Of a stretch of 64,000 nt of DNA, positions 56,262 to 64,000 are shown one piece after another. The first letter of the stretch is position 1. Each line of letters opens with the position of its first letter. A program made the translations under genes and the position numbers. Below the pieces are notes generated by a model. The model had not been told where the DNA came from and ran no database searches. It saw nothing but the letters and a program-made list of their open reading frames with translations. Where the stretch lies: NCBI RefSeq assembly GCF_963259705.1, contig NC_081861.1, forward strand, positions 67,375,623-67,439,622, given 5' to 3'. The stretch comes from Myotis daubentonii. Its lineage: Eukaryota > Chordata > Mammalia > Chiroptera > Vespertilionidae.

Positions 56262-57758
56262 TCCTATCTAATAAAAGAGAAACATGGTAATTAGCTGTAC
56301 ATCTGCTACCCTTCCCATGGGCTAATCAGGGCGATATGCAAATTAACTTCTAGCCAAGATGGCGGCCGGAAGCCAGGCAGCTTGAAGCAAACATGAGGCT
56401 TGCTTGCTTCAGTGACGGAGGACTCCAACGTTCCCCGCCTGCCTCTGCTGGCCTCTAAGCTTGCAGTTTGAAACATTGTTACAAATATAGAAGCTAAACA
56501 AAACCCCAGAAACCTGCTTTCAGCCAGTCGGGATCTCAGAGCCGGAGTTGAAACAGTGATTCAATTATAGAACCCAAACAAACCAGATACCTGCTTACAG
56601 CAGCGGAGGCCTCAGAGCTGGAGCCAAGCCTCAGAGCTAAAGCTGGCCCAGAATGGAAAAAAAAAGAAAAAAAGGAGCAGTTGGGAGCTTCAGTCACCCG
56701 CCAGCCTGAAAACAGCCCTTAGCCCCTCACCCAGACTGGAAAGGCCCCCCAGTGGGGACCCCCACCCTGAAAGGTGTGTGACCAGCTGCAAACAGCCATC
56801 ATCCCCTCACCCAGGCTGGCCAGGCACACCAGTGGGGACCCCCACCCTGATCCAGGACACCCTTCAGGGCAAACCAGCCAGCCCCCACCCGTGCACCAGA
56901 CCTCTATCCTATATAGTAAAAGGGCAATATGCCCCCCAGCACTGGGATCAGTGGAGCCGCAAGGCCTCCCGGCAAGGGATCAGCATGACAGGGGGCAGCG
57001 CCCAAACCCCCTGATCGCCCTGCGGCTCTGTGTGTGACAGGGGCCGGGGCCACAACCTCCCTATCCGCCCTGCTCTGTTCGTGACAGGGGAAGGCACCCC
57101 AACCCTCTGATCGGCCCTGTTCTGTGTGTGACAGGGTGTGGCGCCCCAACTCCCCCCCCTCGTGGGCCCTGCTCTGTGTGTGATGGGGTAGAGCCATAAC
57201 CTCCCCATCAGCCCTGTCCTGAGTGTGACAGTGGCAGCGCCCCAACCCCCTGATCCGCCCTGCTCTGTGTGTGACAGGGGGGAGCTCCTCAACCCCCTGA
57301 TGGGCCCTGCTCTGTGCGTGACAGGGGGGAGCTCCCCAACCCCCTGATCGACCCTGCTCTGTGCATGACAGGGCACGGAGCCCCAACCCCCCTGATGGGC
57401 CCTGCTCTGTGCGTGACAGGGGGTGTGGCCGTAACGTCCCCATGAACCCTGCCTTGAGTGTGACAGGGGGCCGTGCTCCAACCCCCCAATCGGCCCTACC
57501 CTGAGTGTGACTGAGGGTGGCATCGCAACTGCTCTGTGCATGACAGGGGGCAGCGCCCCAACTCCCCAATCGGCCCTGCTCTGAGCCTGACCAGAGGCTG
57601 TACCTAGGGGTTGGGCCTGCCCTCTGCCACCCGGGAGCAGGCCTAAGCCAGCAGGTCGTTATCTCCTGAGGGGTCCCAGACTGCGAGAGGGCACAGGCCT
57701 GGCTGAGGGACCCTTCCTCCCTCCTGAGTGCACAAATTTTTGTCCACCGGGCCTCTAG
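56262..57758 (+). mobile_element. Composite non-autonomous Helitron (B-A type), 1.50 kb
   Basis: Starts TCCTATCTAATAAAAG after A (56261), with ccaagatggcggccgg near the start. Junction B/A at about 56907 reads gacctctatcctatatagta. The 47-bp minisatellite fills about 57000-57600. Ends with hairpin (gtgcacaaatttttgtcc) and CTAG at 57755-57758. The next base begins a second Helitron. It sits in an L1 3' UTR at an A-T site. Confidence 0.96.
57000..57600. repeat. 47-bp minisatellite in the composite Helitron
   Basis: About 13 imperfect units with tgctctgtgtgtgacagggg and ccccaaccccctgatc segments. It keeps a 364-codon minus-strand frame (56904-57998) open across two Helitrons. I regard this as incidental. 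Confidence 0.9.
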
Positions 57759-58680
57759 TCTATATAATAAAGAGGTAATATTGAAATTGATCCTAATGGC
57801 TTCATAGTAGTAACAACCAATTTGCATATTAACAGGCCAGCAGGAGGTTACACATGCAGCAGGGGTCTTTCTGTGCCCTGCACTCACAACTGCGGGAGTC
57901 AGGCCTGGGTCCTGGGTGCCCGCAGCACAGCAGTGGCAGTCAGTCAGGCCTGGGTCCCAGATGCCCACAGCAGCGGGAGTCAGGCCTGGTTCCACCACCA
58001 GTTAGAAGGCATCTTAGGGTGAGGACCATCACCTCAGCCAGAACTCAAGAAGGTCACCTGGCCTGGCCTGGCCCCTCCTCAGAGGCAGCCCCTTTCCTCC
58101 ATGCACACTGCAGAGGACAGACAGGGATGCCTAAGAGTCTGAGGCCATGGTGCCCCATCCCTACCTTACTCCCCTGGCCTCCTTCACCTGTGGCCCCCAC
58201 AGAAGGGTATGTATGAGAGCCCTTCCCCTGCTACCTCTCACCACTTCTCCAGCCATCCCTCGGCACGCAGGCATATCGGCTTTCAAACTTGCCCTACTCA
58301 CTTCCTCTCACCCCCTTCCAGGGCCTCTGCTCTGGATGGGGCCTTTGGAATCCAGGGCTCTGGGGTTTTACAACAGCTGGGGTGGGAAAGGGTAAACAGC
58401 ACCAAAGATGGCTGATATACCCACCCACCTCTGCCTCAGCTTGACCAATTAGTTCAGCCTCAGAACGTGGCACTCAGAGGGCATCCCTACTTCCCCAGCA
58501 ATGGCTCTAGGGCCTCGGCCCCAGTACCAACCTCCTCTTGGCCCTCCCCACAGCTGGTGCTTGCTGAAGCTCCCTGTGCCTTACTTAACCACCCCTTCCT
58601 TCCCTGTTCCTACAAAGGAGGCTGCATCTTCGTATGTTATATTCATATAAACTTTGTAAAATTTTGGGGAAAAAAAGAAT

Positions 58681-58877
58681 GATGACCAAGAGAATGCCGC
58701 AGTCAACATGTATGAAGTCTGGCTCAGGAGGACGGAGAGAAGGAAGAATTCCATAAGTTGGCTGATGCTAAGGTATTTCTGAGTGACTGCCTGGTGTGTC
58801 ACAGTTGTTTGACCACAGAGGAAGGAGTCCAAGTTTCTCAGCAGAACACTAAGGACTTCTTCCGTGTTCTGAAACTT
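58681..58877 (+). pseudogene. NARF: Captured NARF (prelamin-A recognition factor) coding fragment
   Basis: NARF is an iron-only-hydrogenase-like protein that binds prelamin A in the nucleus. The first bases give DDQENAA. After a frame change near 58713, the frame reads AQEDGEKEEFHK, then LADAKVFLSDCLVCHSC and TTEEGVQVSQQNTKDFFRVL. From memory this corresponds to the N-terminal region of mammalian NARF, with its Cys-x-x-Cys motif partly kept (CLVCHSC). Homology ends at about 58877 and is followed by ttgctttggttttcag, which looks like an intron acceptor. The fragment is in the same orientation as the Helitron. It covers only a small part of the protein and is not a working gene. Confidence 0.85.
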
Positions 58878-59213
58878 TGCTTTGGTTTTCAGAATTCCCT
58901 GCTCCCCATCTGTTGGCTCCCTCCCTCTGAGAGGTGCTGTTGTCGTCACATGGGTGCAACTGGAATATTGTATCTCAAAAGGTTTGGCCCAATGTATGTA
59001 TCCTTTTATCCGATGATGAAAAAATCCCAAAGAATAAGAATGGAGACAGACTACTGTCCTTTAGGCTTAAAAAAAAAACCAGAAGTGTCCTGCGAAGAGC
59101 TGAGACTTGGTTCTGTCCACGTGCCTCAGAGAAATTGGATGAGGAAATGGCCGGGTTTGGCCCTGACTTTACCCACTTATGTTACTCTTGAAGGTGTCTT
59201 TGCCACAATGTGA
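58716..59213 (+). other. Chimeric 165-codon open frame in the NARF-bearing Helitron
   Basis: The NARF frame stays open from just after a TGA at 58713-58715 to a TGA at 59211-59213. The last about 112 codons derive from sequence I cannot identify (VSFYPMMKKSQRIRMETDYC region). No ATG begins the NARF part. The first in-frame Met is inside the unknown tail (HMGATGILYL). The stop overlaps an AATAAA (59213-59218). It could be a chimeric transcript's exon or chance. No function is assigned. Confidence 0.4.
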
Positions 59214-59968
59214 ATAAACTGCCGCCTTTTGAAATAGGGGCTCATATGAAAGTCTGCATTCCTGAATTTTCTTGAAACAGATCTATGTTCTGCAGCTGTG
59301 GCCACTGTCCTGAGACCAGGTCCTGTTGCTGGGAATCAGGGGGCACTGGAGTGGAGGCTCCCCCCACCATGCTCTTTTACATTCAGGGATTAAGCTGAAC
59401 TCACTTTGGGGGAGGCCTGGCAAGAGTGACAGGTGTCACAGATAGAAGGATGGAGAATGGAGAGGCAGACACTCTGCTCAGTTCCTGCCTGGGTAGGGTC
59501 AGGCAGATGAAGGCCTGCCAGCCCGCCCCACAATTGGGTGAAATACCATCCTCTTTGTCCACCTCTTATCCCATGGGCCCAGCCACTGGCAGCCCTCTGC
59601 ATTCCACGACAGCACAGTCTGCCCTCACAATCTGCTCGCCCTAAATGAGAAGGAAGAGAGCAGTTGGCCCACAGACAACTACACAGAAAGATAGGGCTCA
59701 CAGCTGGCTAGTGCAGTGGCAGTGGCAGGGGCCTCTCCTGCCTCTGTGGCAGTGCTAAGGAGCAGTGAGCCAAGTGGTAAGGAGCAGTCAGCAGGCGGGC
59801 GGTAAGGAATGAGGGGTCCCAGACTGTGAGAGGGATTTCCAACTGTTGGCTTAGGCCTGTTCCTTAGCCGGCAGGTGGACATTCCCTGAGGGGTTCCAGA
59901 CTGCAAGAGGGTGCAGGCTGGCCTGAGGGACCCCCAAAGTGTACGAATTTCATGCACCAGGCCTCTAG

Positions 59969-60130
59969 TATAGTCAATAATACTGTAATAAGTATGTATG
60001 GTGCCAGGTGTGTTATAGACTTATTAAAGTTATCAGTTGGTAAGTTATGTAAATGTCTAACCACTATGCTATACACCTGAAACTAATGTAATATTGAATG
60101 TCATCGGTGATTGAAAAAAATTATAAAAAA
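59969..60130 (+). mobile_element. Old L1 (piece 6): 3' UTR end and tail
   Basis: tatagtcaataatactgtaa continues the 3' UTR from 56261, followed by acctgaaactaatgtaata, which is a typical old L1 3' end, and an A-rich tail at 60110-60145. Confidence 0.85.
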
Positions 60131-60144
60131 TAAATAGAAAAAAA

Positions 60145-61397
60145 ATGTAATAACCATTTTCTTTCACCATATATAAAAACACACTTAAAATGAATTACAG
60201 ACTTAAACAGTAATTCCTGACACCTTAAAACTCCTAGAAGAAAGCATTGATAATAAACTCTTTTGACATCAGTCTGAGTAATATCTTTTTGGTTGCCCTC
60301 TCTAGCCAGAAAAACAAAAGCAACTATAAACTAGTGGGACTTCATCAAACTAAAAAGATTCTGCACAGGGAAGGAACTAATCAAAATGACAACAGAGGAA
60401 AAAGGACATAGGGAAGGGGAGAAAATATTTTCAAATCATATATTCAATAAAGGATTGATATCCAAAATATATAAAGAACTTATACAACTCAATAACAAAA
60501 AATAAACAACCAATCAAAAAATTGGCAGAGGACATGAATAGACATTTATCCACAGGAGAAATAGAGATGTCCAACTCAACATCACTAATCATCAGGGAAA
60601 TTCAAATCAAGAAAAGAATGAGATACTGCCTCACACTAATCAGAATGGCTATTATCCAATTGTCAACAAATAACATGTGTTGTCCAGGATGTGGTAAAAA
60701 AAGAACACTTGTGTTCTGTTGTTGGGACTCAAAATTGGTGCATACAGTATGGAAAACATTATGGTGATTCCTCAAAAAACTCAAAATAGATCTACCATTT
60801 GACCCTAATATTTCACTTTTGGGTATTTATCCAAAGAAAACAAAAACACTAATTTGAATTTAGGTAGTAGACACACAATGCAATACACAGATGGTGTGTT
60901 ATAGAATTGTACATTTGAAACCTATATAATCTTATTAACCAATGTCACCCTGTCACCCTTATTACCACCCGTTCATTACCACCTTATTAACAGCAGCCAA
61001 AATATGGAAATAATCTAGGTACCTATCAATATATATATATATATATATATATATACACTATGAAAAATAATGAAATCTTGACATTTGTGACAACATGGAT
61101 GGACCTACAGGGTATTATGCTAACTGAAATAAGTCAGACAAAACAAGACAAATGCTGTATGGTTTCACTTATTTGTGAAATCTAAAAAAAAACAAAACAA
61201 ATAAACAAAACAAAAACAGACTCCTAGAGACAGAAACCAAAGAAATGGTTGACAGATGGGAGTGAGTTGGTGGGATGGGTAAAATATATGAAGGGAGATA
61301 TAGCCCATACTATTGTAATAGTATGATTACTAGACAGATGATTACTAGAATTAGTGGGTAAAATATTATACACTTTAAGATAATATAACTAATATTA
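60145..61397 (+). mobile_element. Old L1 ORF2 C-terminal region and 3' UTR
   Basis: Plus strand: tagaagaaagcattgataat, ggacttcatcaaactaaaaa, atcagggaaattcaaatcaa, tccaggatgtggtaaaaaa. A short foreign piece resembling another L1 3' end lies at about 60858-60960. The 3' UTR ends near 61397 at a Helitron. Frames are broken. Confidence 0.8.
61029..61055. repeat. (TA)n microsatellite
   Basis: About 13 uninterrupted AT dinucleotides in the old L1. Confidence 0.95.
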
Positions 61398-62174
61398 CCC
61401 TATATAATAAAGAGATAATATGCAAATTGACCATCACACCCTCGCACAAGATGGCCGCCCCTATGTCATCACAAGATGGTTACCACAAGATGGCCTGCAG
61501 GGGAGGGCAGTTGTGGGCAATCAGGATGGTAGGGGTGGGCAGTTAGGGATGACCGGACCAACAGGAGAGGGCAGTTGGGGGCAACCAGGCCAACATGGGA
61601 GGGCAGTTGGGGTCAATCGGGCCAGCAGGGGAGGGCAGTTGGGGGCAATCGGGCCAGCAGGGGAGCAGTTAGGCATCAATCAGGCTGGCAGGGGAGTGGT
61701 TAGGGCAGGGGTGGGCAAACTTTTTGACTCAAGGGCCACAATGGGTTCTTAAACTGGACCGGAGGGCCAGAACAAAAGCATGGATGGAGTGTTTGTGTGA
61801 ACTAATACATGTTAACACTGCTGCTGGTGAAGGAGCGGAGGGGAGAGCAAGAGAACCCTCCGCTCTTTCGGCTCCGCGGGCTGGATAGAACAGCCGAACG
61901 GGCCGGATCTGGTCCGCGGGCCGTAGTTTGCCCACGGTTGGGTTAGGGGGTGATCAGGCTGACAAGCAGAAGCAGATAGGGGTAATCAGTCAGGCAGGCA
62001 GGCAAGTGGTTCGGAGCCAGCATTCCTGGATTGTGAGGGGGATGTCCGACGGCCCACAGGGATCGGGCCTAAACTGGCAGTCGGACATCCCCTAAGGGGT
62101 CCCAGATTGGAGAGGGTGTGGGCTGGACTGAGGGACACCCCTCCAGTGCACAAATTTCGTGCAACAAGCCTCTA
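61398..62174 (+). mobile_element. Non-autonomous Helitron with internal repeats and a nested hAT
   Basis: Starts cctatataataaagagataa (the terminal TC is decayed) and ends with hairpin gtgcacaaatttcgtgcaac and cctcta at about 62174. It has caagatggccgcc (61447) and a second caagatgg soon after. From 61500 to 61700, about six units of roughly 32 bp (gggagggcagttgggggcaa) repeat. A 235-bp hAT element interrupts it at 61706. It is inserted in an old L1 tail. Confidence 0.9.
61706..61940 (+). mobile_element. Non-autonomous hAT element (235 bp) with 8-bp TSD
   Basis: Ends are inverted repeats: caggggtgggcaaac on the left, gtttgcccacggttg on the right (11-12 of 15 match). ggttaggg at 61698-61705 is repeated at 61941-61948, the 8-bp duplication typical of hAT. 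The body is GC-rich (gctccgcgggctgg). No transposase. It lies inside the Helitron, so it inserted later. Confidence 0.95.
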
Positions 62175-62199
62175 ATATTGTATACCAACTATACTTAAA

Positions 62200-62540
62200 T
62201 CCTATATAATAAAAGCCTAATATGTTAAGTGTCCAACCGGTCGACCATTTGACCAGTCACTATGACACACTGACCACCAGGGAGCAGGTGCTCTGACCAG
62301 TAGGTTAGCTTGCTGCTGGGGTTTGGCCAATTGGGACTGGGCAAGATGGGTTGGACACACCCTGGAGGCCTCCTGTGGTCCCTTCCTGGCCTGATTATGC
62401 ACCAGTGGGGTCCCTCAGCCTTGCCTGTGCTCTCTCACAATCATCCCTCAGGAGATGTTAGAGAACCAGTTTTGGCCCAATCCCTGCAGGCCAGGCCGAA
62501 GGACCCCACCGGTGCACGAATCCATGGATTGGGCCTCTGG
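62200..62540 (+). mobile_element. Short non-autonomous Helitron (341 bp)
   Basis: TCCTATATAATAAAAGCC after A. It ends with a decayed hairpin and gggcctCTGG (for CTAG) before T. Related to the 33.3 kb Helitron (tcactatgacacactgacca). The 24 bases between it and the previous Helitron (attgtataccaactatactt) look like an L1 tail. Confidence 0.9.
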
Positions 62541-63070
62541 TATAAAAATAAAAAATAACACCTCACCTGTAATGAAGTGAGAAATTTAGGATTGGGTAAG
62601 GGAAAAACCATGTGCAATGTCCTTATAACTGATACTTCAACTGATATTATAGTAGTTCTGGAGCAGGGATAGCCTTTCAGGGTTGCTCTGATTTAATCAA
62701 GGGTCTGGTCTTCTATATCCCTGCATTGACCAATCATGGACTGCAGGGCACATAACCTTGGATAAGGTAGTTCCTTAAGGGCATTTGTAATTGACCATGA
62801 GGGATGTAGTGTGATCTCTCCCTAGCCCATTCACAGCTAGCAGCAAAAGAATGGATGAAACAGCCTACAAGAGGTGATCTGGATATACACCATAGTATTC
62901 ACTACAATGCTATACTACAATTACCTGGCTTCCATTTAACTATTTTCCCACTTATGAAGTATTTTAATCTGCTGGTGCATAATTTAAAATGACCTACAGA
63001 ATTTAATGGAGTTATTTGTTTTTGAACATATGAAATGGTAATAAAAATTATCTTATAATAAAGGAAATGC
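62541..63070. other. Unassigned sequence
   Basis: About 530 bases with no recognised gene or family. Phrases like gcattgaccaatcatggact suggest an old repeat but nothing firm. Confidence 0.35.
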
Positions 63071-63600
63071 AAAATAAATTGCAATAAGGTATTTTCAGAA
63101 CTTTTGACTATGTTGGGTAGTATGAATTGATAAATGCATTGTAGTGTACTGTTGGTGGGAGTGTAAACCTTTACATTTCCTAGGCAAAATATCTATAGTT
63201 TTTGGACTCAGTAATTCTAAGAATTTTTTGTATAAATATACCCCTCCATATATGCAAAGAAAAACATATGAAATATGCATTTCAGTATTTGGGTAATAGC
63301 ATAATATTGGGAGTAATTCAAAATTCCATTAACATATTTAGGTTAAATAAAGTATGATATATCTAGCTAGTGGAAAGATATGCATCATTAACAAAAATCC
63401 TCACCCCCAAATAAGGTTCTTTATTGATTGAGATAGAAAAATAATCAAAATAAATTATGAAGTAAAAAAGTAAGTTATTGAAAGAAACTTGTGTAGTATG
63501 AGACCATTTATGGAAGAAAAGATACGCTTATAAGTATACAGACTATCTCTGGAAAGATACACAAGAAAATGATAATGTTTATGGAAACATGATCACTTTT
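63071..63600 (+). mobile_element. Ancient L1 ORF2 3' fragment
   Basis: Highly diverged plus-strand phrases in L1 order: gttggtgggagtgtaaacct, tttttggactcagtaattct, tatttaggttaaataaagta and actatctctggaaagataca. No frame. Confidence 0.55.
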
Positions 63601-64000
63601 GCAGGGCTGATAAATTTAACACCAAATTAACAGTGAAGAGTATCAGAATGTTCTGCTTCAAAATATGCCACATTGACAGAACAATTATTTTGAGCTTAAT
63701 GCAATTGAGAAAAAGAAAAGCAGATATAGGTAAAGCTCTGCCTTTCCCCTATCTGCCTAAAAGCAGGACATACATTTCCTTTATGAGGGTGTCTCCTTCT
63801 TATGTACCAGGAAAGGCAGTCACCTTTTATTACCAGAGATGTGTATAATGCCAAGATTAGTTTGCAAAAACAAAATCTTACTAAATGACCCTTACCCTCT
63901 ATTGGTCCCTCCATATATGTACCGTCCCACAATTTGCTGTTTCTAGAAGCCCAATCTTCTTTTATTTTGTTGCCTTATCACCTTTCCACAATTTATCACC
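63601..64000. other. Sequence without identified features (window end)
   Basis: 400 bases; no gene or repeat recognised. Confidence 0.5.

Larger units (their letters stand above)
57759..59968 (+). mobile_element. Non-autonomous Helitron carrying a captured host gene fragment (NARF), 2.2 kb
   Basis: Begins TCTATATAATAAAGAGG immediately after the CTAG of the previous Helitron and ends aagtgtacgaatttcatgca, then ggcctCTAG at 59965-59968 followed by T. Near the 5' end are about three roughly 50-bp repeats (gggagtcaggcctggg). The middle (58.0-59.4 kb) is not Helitron-like: part matches the coding sequence of NARF, and the rest is unrecognised, possibly captured introns or other genes. The last 300 bases are the usual 3' region (ggggttccagactgcaagag). 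Confidence 0.93.

Noticed and set aside
56904..57998. 364-codon minus-strand open frame, apparently a repetitive protein
   Set aside because: It runs through the Helitron minisatellite and across two separate Helitrons. The other minisatellite phases are also open, so the length comes from unit composition.
58581..59030. 149-codon minus-strand frame opposite the NARF piece
   Set aside because: It is antisense to recognisable NARF coding sequence and shows no family of its own.

Overview
This is mammalian nuclear DNA, almost certainly from a vesper bat (Vespertilionidae). The reasons are abundant tRNA-derived Ves-type SINEs, young L1 LINEs, and about ten Helitrons with HeliBat-like ends (start TCCTATATAATAAAAG or close variants, 3' hairpin plus CTAG, insertion between A and T). 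Among mammals, amplified Helitrons are characteristic of vesper bats. I find no intact host protein-coding gene, no rRNA and no stand-alone tRNA gene. The window is a stack of nested transposons separated by short AT-rich stretches that I cannot assign. All repeat names rest on reading the sequence; no database search was possible.

Layout. 1-1.8 kb: a twin-primed (internally inverted) L1 and old L1 debris. 1.8-9.2 kb: a full-length minus-strand L1 with a 2.1 kb 5' UTR and a 19-bp target-site duplication. 9.2-14 kb: a composite Helitron, a decayed autonomous Helitron with helicase motifs, and another composite Helitron. 14-18 kb: a 200-N gap, L1 fragments and Ves SINEs. 17.9-18.7 kb: a MaLR-type LTR split by a Helitron. 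19.5-21.8 kb: an L2-like LINE and a third composite Helitron. 22-25 kb: old L1, a Tigger MITE and a hAT remnant. 25.2-31.4 kb: a full-length plus-strand L1, inserted in the hAT remnant, with an intact ORF1 and a dead ORF2. 32-35 kb: old repeats, a small Helitron and one curious exon-like stretch. 35.4-41.4 kb: minus-strand L1s. 41.4-47.4 kb: a decayed betaretrovirus-like ERV interrupted by a composite Helitron. 47.4-60.1 kb: one old L1 cut apart by a Ves SINE, an LTR fragment, a 5.4 kb L1, another Ves SINE and two head-to-tail Helitrons. The second of these Helitrons carries a captured piece of the host gene NARF. 60.1-64 kb: older L1s and two more Helitrons, one with a hAT element nested in it.

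How the parts relate. L1 machinery (ORF1p plus ORF2p) normally mobilises both L1 and Ves RNAs, and several insertions keep TSDs and poly(A) tails as expected. No L1 copy here has an intact ORF2. The Helitron material (about 12 kb, near 19% of the window) is mostly non-autonomous; the only Rep/helicase sequence is a broken remnant. Five Helitron copies share a 'B-A' architecture in which two Helitron units are fused at the same internal junction and appear to have spread as one element. The captured NARF fragment lies in a 165-codon open frame whose stop codon overlaps an AATAAA signal.
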